Positions 8,458-15,453 of a stretch of 20,245 nucleotides of DNA are shown here, piece after piece. The notes below the pieces were generated by a model. It saw only the letters and a list, made by a program, of their open reading frames with translations. It searched no databases and was not told where the DNA came from. The stretch is from the IMG/VR virus record IMGVR_UViG_3300030389_000305, positions 4,760 through 25,004 of that record; one strand, given 5' to 3'. Numbering within the stretch: position 1 is the first letter of the stretch; the number at the start of each line of letters is the position of its first letter. The DNA comes from a virus. Position numbers and translations under genes: made by a program.

Positions 8458-8978
8458 GTACATTAAAAGTTAACACAATACTAGAAGCTGATGGAACTGC
8501 GTTTCCTTTTCCGCAAGGATTAACAGAGGTAGATAGTTGGAGAATTACAAGTACTTTAAGTAATTTTGGAGATAATTTTATTACTGCAAATTGGGAAAGA
8601 AATGATACATATTTTGAAAAGATTGGTACAGGTTTAACAGAATCAAGCGGAACTTTTAGTTTTCCTTCTACTGGGAAATATTTACTTATGTATAATGGAC
8701 AAGCTACTGGTAATAGTGATAGATATATTGGTATCAAATCATATTTAAGCACTAATAATGGTAGCTCTTACGGTGCTGTTAATGAAAATTACGGAAGTGC
8801 TTACAATAGCGGTGGGAATACTTATGCTAGTTTTGCTCTAATGGATATAGTTGATATTACAGATATTTCAAACTACAAATGGAGATACATGGCTAGTTCA
8901 ATTGGAACTTGTAATTATAGTGGTGTCTCTTCAGAATCAAGAAATGGCTTTACTGTTTATAAATTTGGAGAAACATAA
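8454..8978 (+). CDS. Short tail fiber / adhesin, MSTLKVN family, copy 2
   Basis: This 174-residue protein is coupled to its upstream neighbour by ATGA. It starts MSTLKVNTILEADGTAFP, like copy 1 for the first seven residues, and then diverges. The body WERNDTYFEKIGTGLTES...FPSTGKYLLMYNGQA looks like a jelly-roll, TNF/C1q-like beta domain of the kind found in phage receptor-binding proteins (fold inferred by eye). The end is rich in Ser, Tyr and Gly. The switch from a conserved N-tag to a new body is the expected signature of a modular receptor-binding protein. Confidence 0.67.
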   Translation: MSTLKVNTILEADGTAFPFPQGLTEVDSWRITSTLSNFGDNFITANWERNDTYFEKIGTGLTESSGTFSFPSTGKYLLMYNGQATGNSDRYIGIKSYLSTNNGSSYGAVNENYGSAYNSGGNTYASFALMDIVDITDISNYKWRYMASSIGTCNYSGVSSESRNGFTVYKFGET

Positions 8979-9304
8979 TGAAGCTTAATGGAAGACCCGA
9001 TCATATCGAAGATTATCTTGTAACTGTAAGGTTAGGAGGTTGGTTTGGTTGGTCTGATTCTAAAAATAAAATTTATGCAAATCTTATAGTGCATGATGGT
9101 GGATCTAAGCCTACAGAAAAAGAATGTACTGACGGACTTGCTGCTCTACAAGCTGCATGGGATTTAGAAAACGATAGTTACAAATCTCAAAGAAGAGCAG
9201 AGTATCCAAGTCTTCAAGATCAACTAGATGACATTTATCATAATGGAATAGATGCTTGGAAAGCTACTATTAAAACAATCAAAGACAAGTATCCAAAATC
9301 ATGA
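8978..9304 (+). CDS. Small fiber-associated protein, copy 2
   Basis: The start overlaps the previous stop by one base (TAATG). The 108-residue product has an N-terminal domain unlike copy 1 (YLVTVRLGGWFGWSDSKNKI), then a helical region and YPSLQDQLDDIYHNG (76-90) with IKDKYPKS at the end, the same C-terminal motif as the protein at 8137. It overlaps fiber copy 3 by ATGA, repeating the fiber-partner-fiber order. Role as a fiber assembly factor or co-structural protein is inferred from this arrangement only. Confidence 0.65.
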   Translation: MKLNGRPDHIEDYLVTVRLGGWFGWSDSKNKIYANLIVHDGGSKPTEKECTDGLAALQAAWDLENDSYKSQRRAEYPSLQDQLDDIYHNGIDAWKATIKTIKDKYPKS

Positions 9305-9810
9305 GCCAACTTAAAGTCAATTCAATCGTTCCTGTCGGTGGTCTTCCAAGTGGGGCTAGTGGTGGAGGAATTATTCAATGCGTATCTACAACTAAAACAG
9401 ACACATATTCACAATCAAGCACCTCTTTTACTGATATAACAGGTCTTTCAGTTTCAATAACACCAAGTTCAAACAGTAGCAAGGTTCTAGTAGTCGTAAG
9501 TATTTTTGTTTCTGTTGCAGATGCTTGTTTATTAAGAGTTTTAAGAGGTAGCACAGCCATTGGTGTTGGAACAGCTAATGATGGAGGCTCAGACAATACT
9601 GGTTTTGCAATGGCAAGAATGTCCGCTTCAAATTTATCAGATACTCATAACTTAATTCATTTAGATTCTCCATCAACCACAAGTGCAACAACTTACAAAG
9701 TTCAAGGCAGACCGACTGAAAGTAGTGCAAATTTATTTGTAAATAGAAGAGGAAGTAATAACACTTATGGAGCAGTTTCTTCAATTACAGCATTTGAAAT
9801 AACAGGATAA
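9301..9810 (+). CDS. Short tail fiber / adhesin, MSxLKVN family, copy 3
   Basis: This 169-residue protein starts MSQLKVNSIVPVGGLPSGAS, close to copy 1 through the first ~20 residues including the glycine run. It continues CVSTTKTDTYSQSSTSFTD and LSVSITPSSNSSKVLVVVS, fiber strands also seen in copy 1. LDSPSTTSATTYKVQG near 120 matches LDSPATTSACKYY in copy 1, so these two are the closest pair. The stop overlaps the next start (TAATG). No enzymatic motif is present. Confidence 0.68.
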   Translation: MSQLKVNSIVPVGGLPSGASGGGIIQCVSTTKTDTYSQSSTSFTDITGLSVSITPSSNSSKVLVVVSIFVSVADACLLRVLRGSTAIGVGTANDGGSDNTGFAMARMSASNLSDTHNLIHLDSPSTTSATTYKVQGRPTESSANLFVNRRGSNNTYGAVSSITAFEITG

Positions 9811-10151
9811 TGGCAATCATTCCAGGCTCTAAAAATTTTGATGTATACAAAAGATCAGATTTTGGTTTACGTCTTACTCTTAAAGACTCTACAAGTTCTG
9901 CAATAGATTTAACAGGATATACTGTTTCTGCTCAAGTGTGGGATACAGATAGAAAAGTCAAATTTGCAGATTGGGGTATAACTTATACAAACAGAACCGG
10001 AGGTATTGTTGATATTAAACTTACAGACACGCAAACAGATAATTTTATTGTTGGGACTTTGAAATATGATGTCAAATTGACCGAGCCTAGCGGAGATGAA
10101 TACTATTATATAAAAGGAAACCTAAATGTATTTGAGGGTTATACAGCATGA
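9810..10151 (+). CDS. BppU-like baseplate / fiber-connector protein
   Basis: This 113-residue beta-sandwich-like protein has the pattern LRLTLKDSTSSAIDLTGY (20-37), VSAQVWD, then LTDTQTDNF (71-79), GTLKYDVKLTEPSG and a final FEGYTA. That layout matches the N-terminal domain of upper baseplate proteins (BppU-type) and small proteins that marine phages place just before long fibers. It probably links fibers to the tail tip. It starts one base inside the upstream stop and overlaps the next gene by ATGA, so it is translated with them. The family call is by motif memory. Confidence 0.6.
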   Translation: MAIIPGSKNFDVYKRSDFGLRLTLKDSTSSAIDLTGYTVSAQVWDTDRKVKFADWGITYTNRTGGIVDIKLTDTQTDNFIVGTLKYDVKLTEPSGDEYYYIKGNLNVFEGYTA

Positions 10152-10366
10152 GTACTCCGAATAAAGTCGAAGTATCACAAGTCTCAGATGTTACAACTGT
10201 AGAGATAACTACAGTTGGGCCTCAAGGTCCAGCTGCTAGTGGTTTTGAATTTAATGGAGACAACAAAGTTAATGGTTCAATTCCTGTATTTAACTCTTCA
10301 ACAAGTAGATTTGAAGCAACTGCAACCCACACCATTCTTACACTAGTCGATGGAGGTAATTTCTGA
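10148..10366 (+). CDS. Small fiber-linked protein with a collagen-like GPQGPAA motif
   Basis: This 72-residue protein has an N-terminal strand VEVSQVSDVTTVEITTVG, a short collagen-like GPQGPAA (29-35), and a polar end (IPVFNSSTSRFEATATH). VEITTVGPQGP resembles the head of longer collagen-containing phage fibers, so this could be a stand-alone docking or neck piece. ATGA overlap upstream and a TGATG overlap with the 578-residue fiber downstream suggest stoichiometric production. It is not a recognised named family. Confidence 0.55.
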   Translation: MSTPNKVEVSQVSDVTTVEITTVGPQGPAASGFEFNGDNKVNGSIPVFNSSTSRFEATATHTILTLVDGGNF

Positions 10367-12102
10367 TGGCAAACACAATTAGAATTAAAAGATCTACAGG
10401 ATCATCAAACCCAACCTCGTTAGAAAATGCGGAAGTTGCTTTTAGAGAAGGCGATGAAGTACTAATCTATGGTAAGGGGAGTGGGGGTGCTGGAGGTTCA
10501 GCTACAAGTATCATCCCTATTGGAGGTAAAGGTGCATTCTTTGATAAGGCAACAGTACAGAATGCAAACAAAGTTTTAGCAGGCCCCGGATCAGGGTCTG
10601 ATGCTGCACCTGCATTTCGAGTTCTCGTTGCCGCCGATATTCCTTCCCTAAATTCCTCCAAGGTCAGTAATTTCAATGCCGCAGTTCAGAGCAATAAATT
10701 AAATGAGCTTACTGCTCCTGATGGTGCTGTAAGTGCAAATAGTCAAAAAATTACAAATTTAGCAGATCCTACTTCTGATAACGATGCTGCAAATAAAGGT
10801 TATGTAGATTCTGTTGCACAAGGACTTGATGTTAAAGACTCAGTTAAAGTTGCAACAACAGCAAACATCACATTATCTGGAACACAGACTATTGATGGAG
10901 TTGCGGTTTCTGCTGACGAAAGAGTACTTGTAAAAAATCAAAACACAGCCTCAGAGAACGGACTTTATCTTTGTAAAGCAAGCACTTGGACAAGAACAGA
11001 TGATTTAGCGGCAGGGGCTGATGCCGCAGGTGCTTTTGCTTTTGTTGAGCAAGGTACTGTTAATGGAGATAATGCTTTTGTATGTAGTTCTGACAAGGGA
11101 TCTGCGGTTACAGGGACTAATAATCTTACCTTTGTGCAGTTCTCCGGGGCAGGTCAAGTTATAGCAGGGGATGGTTTAGATAAGTCTGGTAATACTCTAT
11201 CTGTCGATTTGAAATCAAATGGTGGACTTGTTATTGAATCTACTGAAATTGCTATTGATCTTGCTGCTAGTTCTATAACAGGAACTTTAGCAATTTCTGA
11301 TGGTGGTACAGGTGCAACGAGTGCTTCGGCTGCAAGGACAGCTCTAGGTGTTGCGATTGGATCAGATGTACAGGCTTTTGATGCACAACTTAGTGACATA
11401 GCTGGTTTAACTCCTACAGATAGTAATTTTATCGTTGGTAACGGATCTAATTTTGTTCTTGAATCAGGAGCTACAGCTAGAGCAAGTCTTGGAGTCGCTA
11501 TTGGAAGTCAAGTACAAGCTTATGATGCTGATTTAGATAATTTATCAGGTTGCCAATCAGGAGGATCTGCGGCACTTGCTGCTTTAACTGAAGCAGAGAT
11601 ACAAATACTAGATGGAGCAACTTTATCGACAACCGAGTTAAATTATGTTGATGGTGTTACTTCTGCAATACAAACTCAATTAGATGCAAAACAAGCTTTA
11701 GATGCTGACCTAACTGCTTTATCAAGCTGTCAGTCTGGTGCTGCAACCGCACTTGCATTACTTACATCAACAGAGGTAGCAATTTTAGATGGAGCAACTG
11801 TAACGACTGCTGAATTGAATATTTTAGATGGAGTTACATCAACAACTGCTGAATTAAATATCTTAGACGGAGTTACATCAACAGCAGCAGAATTAAATAT
11901 TCTTGATGGTGTTACTTCTACAACTGCTGAATTAAATTTATTAGATGGGGCAACATCTGCGACTTCCACAACTTTAGCGGCGGCAGATCGAATTATAGTG
12001 AATGACAATGGAACTATGAAACAAGTTGCTTTTACTGATCTAGTTACATTTTTGGAAAATGGAAGTGTCTCAGGTTTAGATATAGATGGGGGGAGCTACT
12101 AA
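10366..12102 (+). CDS. Long tail fiber with ELNILDG repeats
   Basis: This 578-residue fiber starts MANTIRIKRSTGSSNPTSL, which resembles the N-terminal docking domain of major-tropism-determinant-type fibers. Recognisable fiber segments follow: KITNLADPTSDNDAANKGYV near 127-146, TLAISDGGTGATSASAARTA near 312-331, and LGVAIGS twice. The C-terminal third is repetitive: a 47-residue unit (DADL..LS.CQSG...LDG.T...ELN..DGVTS) occurs twice and ends in four 13-residue ELN(I/L)LDG units. Such repeats are expected to form a rigid trimeric shaft. No catalytic or chaperone domain is seen at the end. The start overlaps the previous stop by one base. Confidence 0.82.
   Translation: MANTIRIKRSTGSSNPTSLENAEVAFREGDEVLIYGKGSGGAGGSATSIIPIGGKGAFFDKATVQNANKVLAGPGSGSDAAPAFRVLVAADIPSLNSSKVSNFNAAVQSNKLNELTAPDGAVSANSQKITNLADPTSDNDAANKGYVDSVAQGLDVKDSVKVATTANITLSGTQTIDGVAVSADERVLVKNQNTASENGLYLCKASTWTRTDDLAAGADAAGAFAFVEQGTVNGDNAFVCSSDKGSAVTGTNNLTFVQFSGAGQVIAGDGLDKSGNTLSVDLKSNGGLVIESTEIAIDLAASSITGTLAISDGGTGATSASAARTALGVAIGSDVQAFDAQLSDIAGLTPTDSNFIVGNGSNFVLESGATARASLGVAIGSQVQAYDADLDNLSGCQSGGSAALAALTEAEIQILDGATLSTTELNYVDGVTSAIQTQLDAKQALDADLTALSSCQSGAATALALLTSTEVAILDGATVTTAELNILDGVTSTTAELNILDGVTSTAAELNILDGVTSTTAELNLLDGATSATSTTLAAADRIIVNDNGTMKQVAFTDLVTFLENGSVSGLDIDGGSY
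11803..11958 (+). repeat. Four tandem 39-bp repeats (13-residue TTAELNILDGVTS units)
   Basis: Units lie at 11803-11841, 11842-11880, 11881-11919 and 11920-11958 inside the long fiber. The peptides are TTAELNILDGVTS, the same again, TAAELNILDGVTS and TTAELNLLDGATS. Third codon positions differ between copies (for example gat/gac, gtt aca/gtt act). Degenerate relatives occur upstream near 11590-11670 and 11766-11802. Copy number changes would lengthen or shorten the fiber shaft in 13-residue steps. Confidence 0.9.
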
Positions 12103-12128
12103 AAGCTAATTATTAGGAGGGCTAACCA

Positions 12129-13373
12129 ATGTCAAACGTAATCAAACTTAAAAGAGGTTCTGGTAGTGATCCAAGTGCTAGTGATTTAGTCGTTGGAGAA
12201 GTTGCTCTTAGAACAGATTTAGGTAAATTATTTACAAAAAAAGATGATAATTCTGTTGTTGAAATAAGTGGTGAAGTAGAAGACGGAGACATAACCACAT
12301 CTAAAATTGCTGACGATGCAGTTACTTATGCAAAAATACAAAACGTATCAGCAACAAACAGGATTTTAGGTAGAGATTCAAGTGGTGCAGGGGCTATTGA
12401 AGAAATAACTCCAGCTAATCTTCGCACAATGTTAAACGTGGAAGATGGAGCTACCGCCGACCAATCAGCTAGTGAAATAAAAAGTGCTTATGAATCTAAT
12501 AGTGATACGAATGCCTTTACCGATGCTTTACTTTCTAAATTAAATGGTATTGCAGCTTCAGCTACTAACGTCACAAATAATAATCAGCTAACTAACGGTG
12601 CCGGCTATATAACTTCAACTCTTACCGAAGAACAAGTAGAGGATTTCGTAGGAGGTATGGTAACTGGTAACACCGAGACCGGTATTACGGTTACTTATCA
12701 AGATTCTGATGGAACGCTCGACTTTGTTGTAGCTTCACAAACGGATAATAACTTTACTACTACTCTTAAAAATAAACTTGATGGGATAGCTAGTGGAGCT
12801 ACCAACGTTACTAATACGAACCAATTAACAAACGGAGCGGGGTTTATAACGGCAACGTTAACTGATGAGCAAGTAGAAGATATAGTTGGAGGTATGCTTT
12901 CCGGTAATACTGAAACTGGAATAACCGTTACATATCAGGATAGTGACGGTACTATAGATTTCGTAGTAGCTTCGCAAACCGATAATAATTTTACAACTAC
13001 TTTAAAAAATAAGTTGGACGGGATAGCTGCCTCTGCAACTAACGTAACTAATAATAATCAAATATCTAACGGAGCCGGTTACGTTACTTCAAGCGTTATT
13101 AATTCATTAAATGCTAGTAATTTATCTTCGGGAACTATTCCGGACGCACGTTTTCCTTCTACATTACCAGCAGTTGATGGATCAAATTTAACAGGAATAT
13201 CGGCTGGTGCTACAGGTGGTGGATCGGATGAAATATTTTATGAAAATGGTCAAACTGTAACGACTAACTATACTATTACTAATGGCAAAAATGCTATGTC
13301 TGCTGGGCCTATAACAATTAACAGCGGTGTTACTGTTACTGTAGGATCAGGAGAAACTCTTACAATTGTTTAA
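12129..13373 (+). CDS. Tail fiber with two 79-residue repeats and the shared C-terminal module (closing fiber)
   Basis: This 414-residue fiber follows a strong ribosome-binding site, AGGAGGG at 12115-12121. The N-terminus VIKLKRGSGSDPSASDLVVG...LGKLF is an Mtd-N-like docking domain related to that of the previous fiber. TMLNVEDGATADQSASEIK and AYESNSDTNAFTD follow, segments I recall from cyanophage fibers. Two nearly identical 79-residue repeats lie at residues 138-216 and 217-295, with a partial third. IPDARFPSTLPAVDGSNLTG leads into the last 52 residues, 40/52 identical to the end of the fiber at 6750-7523. The repeat region uses more G/C-ending codons than its neighbours, which hints at separate origin. 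Confidence 0.82.
   Translation: MSNVIKLKRGSGSDPSASDLVVGEVALRTDLGKLFTKKDDNSVVEISGEVEDGDITTSKIADDAVTYAKIQNVSATNRILGRDSSGAGAIEEITPANLRTMLNVEDGATADQSASEIKSAYESNSDTNAFTDALLSKLNGIAASATNVTNNNQLTNGAGYITSTLTEEQVEDFVGGMVTGNTETGITVTYQDSDGTLDFVVASQTDNNFTTTLKNKLDGIASGATNVTNTNQLTNGAGFITATLTDEQVEDIVGGMLSGNTETGITVTYQDSDGTIDFVVASQTDNNFTTTLKNKLDGIAASATNVTNNNQISNGAGYVTSSVINSLNASNLSSGTIPDARFPSTLPAVDGSNLTGISAGATGGGSDEIFYENGQTVTTNYTITNGKNAMSAGPITINSGVTVTVGSGETLTIV
12540..13094 (+). repeat. Two full and one partial 237-bp coding repeats, conserved in protein but scrambled in codons
   Basis: Unit 1 is 12540-12776, unit 2 is 12777-13013, and a partial third unit of about 27 codons starts at 13014. Each full unit encodes 79 residues from L(N/D)GIA to TTLKNK. 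Most peptide positions are identical, including NTETGITVTYQDSDGT and DFVVASQTDNNFTTTLKNK. Many identical residues nevertheless use different codons (tct/agt, gat/gac, gga/ggt, tca/tcg, ctt/tta, aaa/aag). Confidence 0.92.
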
Positions 13374-13376
13374 AAC

Positions 13377-13607
13377 ATGAGAAGTATTATTGAAAAACAA
13401 ATCCTTGAATGGAAAGAAGAACTTGCAAAACAAGTACAGACAAAAAATCAAGCAGAGAAAGTTTTAAGTGATACTAATCAAAAAATACTTATGATTGAGG
13501 GTGGGATACAGGCACAGGAGATGTTGTTGAGGAAAATCGAGTCAGCATCCCAGCAAGCAAGTAAAGTGGAGCAAGACCCAAAATCAAAGCAAAAACCATC
13601 AAAGTAA
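13377..13607 (+). CDS. Small coiled-coil protein of unknown function
   Basis: This 76-residue, very hydrophilic protein is almost entirely predicted helix. Residues 1-60 follow a heptad-like pattern (IIEKQILEWKEELAKQV... LLRKIESASQQ), and a Lys/Gln/Pro tail ends in KQKPSK. No signal peptide or TM is seen. It begins 3 bases after the closing fiber with no obvious ribosome-binding site, so it is probably translated by readthrough of the same ribosomes. It could be a fiber accessory or the first gene of the envelope block. I do not recognise the family. Confidence 0.6.
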   Translation: MRSIIEKQILEWKEELAKQVQTKNQAEKVLSDTNQKILMIEGGIQAQEMLLRKIESASQQASKVEQDPKSKQKPSK

Positions 13608-13649
13608 TTGGGGTTAATGCTTTTAAAAATGCTTCTTTAATTAAATCCA

Positions 13650-13874
13650 ATGTTTCAAAAAATCTCTAATATTTTGAGTATAGCTTCATTTGTACTCATA
13701 GTCAGCACTTTAATCTCAGCATTTTTTGGTTACAAATATGTAACCTCAGAACAATTTAAAACAAAGATAATGAATGAAGTTTTAGGTAATGTTCAAGGAC
13801 TTATGCCAAAGATTCTTGACGCAGAAATACCTGAGATGACAGGGCCATCAATGCAACTACCTAAGTTAAAGTGA
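13650..13874 (+). CDS. Small single-pass membrane protein
   Basis: This 74-residue protein has one clear membrane segment at about 8-28 (ILSIASFVLIVSTLISAFFGY), followed by a polar, partly amphipathic region and a proline-rich end (AEIPEMTGPSMQLPKLK). The lack of a small-residue cleavage motif after the hydrophobic stretch favours a retained anchor over a cleaved signal. Its stop overlaps the GTG start of the zinc-ribbon gene (GTGA). Function is unknown. Context among other membrane and secreted proteins suggests a role at the host envelope. A holin cannot be excluded. Confidence 0.6.
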   Translation: MFQKISNILSIASFVLIVSTLISAFFGYKYVTSEQFKTKIMNEVLGNVQGLMPKILDAEIPEMTGPSMQLPKLK

Positions 13875-14032
13875 ATTGTTATTGGTGTAATAGTGAATTA
13901 ATACCAAGTGGAGATATAGATATTGATGAATCTATGCCAACTTATCCTGAGTTTTCAGTAATGACTAATTTATCTTGTTCTAAATGTTATTCGCAAGTAG
14001 AAGTATTGAAAAAAAGAGATGCCTTCGATTGA
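13871..14032 (+). CDS. Small zinc-ribbon protein, GTG start
   Basis: This 53-residue frame starts at GTG 13871, overlapping the previous TGA (GTGA), and ends at TGA 14030-14032. The peptide opens (M)NCYWCNSELIPSGD, giving CxxC at residues 3-6, and LSCSKC gives a second CxxC at 36-39. This is the layout of a four-cysteine zinc ribbon, and I recall very similar short WCN-type proteins in many cyanophage genomes. It overlaps the next gene by 14 bases in another frame. Binding partner and function are unknown. Confidence 0.72.
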   Translation: MNCYWCNSELIPSGDIDIDESMPTYPEFSVMTNLSCSKCYSQVEVLKKRDAFD

Positions 14033-14678
14033 AATACAAGAAATTGTAATACCCGAAATACAATCTATTACTGTTCCAATTTTTGTACCATCGACTTCAA
14101 CTTCTTTAGATGTCCCTTTACCAAATATAAATTTACCGGGATGTGTTAAAACTCATCGTGATATAAGACCGACTAATACTGCAATTGTTGAAGATGATGT
14201 AAACGGCTCATTTTATTCTTGTCCACCTGGTTATGAGATACCATCTTATGTGCCTATAGATTACAATTCTAAAAAATTAGAAATAGTAGAACAAAAACAA
14301 GAACAAAAACCTGCACAGAAAGTTCCAGAATCAAAGTTTGAACAACCACAAATCCCAGAGCAAAAAAAACAAAAAGAAACTGTAAAATTAGTTGAATGTC
14401 CAGGAGACGGTAATTTAAGAGTAGGTCAATATGCTTCAGAACTTAAACTAGAGATTGTCGTATCTCATCGCAGATCGGATGATGGGCTTAAATGCTATGA
14501 GGTCTATGAAAGTGTTCCGTTCATCTCTCAGTACTTACCTCCTCTTTCTACTGTTGTTAGCACTACTGCTATTGGACTTATCGCTGCGAGTTCTCCAATC
14601 TTACTCTCAGTTATTAAGCCTCTCGTGAAAAAAATAGTAGGACGTTTTAGTAACAAATCTACTACTGAGAAGGAATGA
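14019..14678 (+). CDS. Proline-rich protein with C-terminal membrane anchor (conserved cyanophage hypothetical)
   Basis: This 219-residue protein starts with hydrophobic/proline strands (IEIQEIVIPEIQSITVP), then NINLPGCVKTHRDIRPTN and GSFYSCPPGYEIPSYVP. A Gln/Lys/Pro/Glu-rich linker (about 88-122) joins this to a second domain with VECPGDGNLRVGQY and LKLEIVVSHRRSDDGLKCYE. A membrane segment lies at about 176-198, followed by a basic tail. Cysteines 42, 68, 127 and 159 could pair. There is no N-terminal signal, so tail anchoring is likely. I recall similar proteins in cyanophage genomes, always uncharacterised. The gene converges with the minus-strand operon, overlapping its last gene by 17 bases. 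Confidence 0.68.
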   Translation: MPSIEIQEIVIPEIQSITVPIFVPSTSTSLDVPLPNINLPGCVKTHRDIRPTNTAIVEDDVNGSFYSCPPGYEIPSYVPIDYNSKKLEIVEQKQEQKPAQKVPESKFEQPQIPEQKKQKETVKLVECPGDGNLRVGQYASELKLEIVVSHRRSDDGLKCYEVYESVPFISQYLPPLSTVVSTTAIGLIAASSPILLSVIKPLVKKIVGRFSNKSTTEKE

Positions 14679-15453
14679 TTTTATGTGTATGCGGAATAAC
14701 TTGATTAGCTTTTGGAACTAAATAAACATCCTTACATAAATTAAAAAATGGGCTATCTTTGGTCAACATTATTCCCTCTTGTTTTAATTTTCCACATTCA
14801 CGAATTCGAGCTATCTGCCAATCTAATCGTTTATTTTCTAGGACTTGCTTCTGTATAGATATCTGCGTATCAGCAGCAGACTTGCATTGATTCTGTAAAC
14901 CACGATCTAAAGGAATACTAAAACTTGCAGATATACCAAAATTTAAGGCATAACTATCTTTATTTGTTCCTGAGTAATTTAATTGTTCATATAGCACATT
15001 CCCCGGATTATCAGGCACACCATCTTCATTTGCGTCTGTTGGATCGTAAACTGGTGTAGAATAATAATCCCGATAAGGTTTTAAATAATTTGCTCCAAAT
15101 GTTGTGAAGGGGCTAATTGTGAGTGTCGGCCCTTGGCAAACAATATTTCCCCCATATTGATTAGTGACCATGTTACCTGTAAGCGATTGGATTGCCATAT
15201 TGGTCACAGATCCATTATTAGATTGGCTTACAGCATTAGCAAAGACTTGCGTTGGATATAAAAGAATTACTGAGAGAATACTGAGGTACTTGTAATTACG
15301 CTTTGTGATTCTATATTTCTTTGTATTGTTGTCACGTTTGAGACTCCACCGGGGCCTCGATAAGTCTCCGTAAATTGGAATGCGTTTCCAGAATTTGAAT
15401 CGCTTAATGTGAATACTGGTTTGTTTTCTGCCGATAAATCTAGCCCTGTCCAT
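14662..15453 (-). CDS. Secreted cysteine-containing protein (export cassette gene 4); true start probably near 15309
   Basis: The frame runs from an ATG at 15453 (263 residues), but residues 1-48 overlap the upstream gene and look like a shadow. From about residue 49 there is a convincing signal peptide: basic TKRNYKY, hydrophobic LSILSVILLYP, and cleavage at QVFA-N. No ATG, GTG or TTG lies just before it; an ATC at 15309-15307 is the best placed codon. The mature part has GSVTNMAIQ, VCQGPTLTISPF, a calcium-loop-like DANEDGVPD (140-148 in the long numbering), FGISASFSIPLDRGLQ and a helical end. Cysteines 106, 190, 220 and 240 could form two disulfides. Similar proteins occur, I believe, in other cyanophages. 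Function is unknown. Confidence 0.66.
   Translation of the reverse strand: MDRARFIGRKQTSIHIKRFKFWKRIPIYGDLSRPRWSLKRDNNTKKYRITKRNYKYLSILSVILLYPTQVFANAVSQSNNGSVTNMAIQSLTGNMVTNQYGGNIVCQGPTLTISPFTTFGANYLKPYRDYYSTPVYDPTDANEDGVPDNPGNVLYEQLNYSGTNKDSYALNFGISASFSIPLDRGLQNQCKSAADTQISIQKQVLENKRLDWQIARIRECGKLKQEGIMLTKDSPFFNLCKDVYLVPKANQVIPHTHKIIPSQ

Noticed and set aside
11803-11958. CRISPR array
   Set aside because: The repeats are contiguous without spacers, are in frame and encode a fiber shaft.
11730-12008. Minus-strand 92-residue repetitive frame
   Set aside because: It is the antisense of the 39-bp repeats in the long fiber; the repeats alone explain its regularity.
13607-13650. Intrinsic terminator between the small genes at 13377 and 13650
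   Set aside because: The repeated AATGCTT and T/A runs do not form a stable GC-rich stem followed by a T-run.
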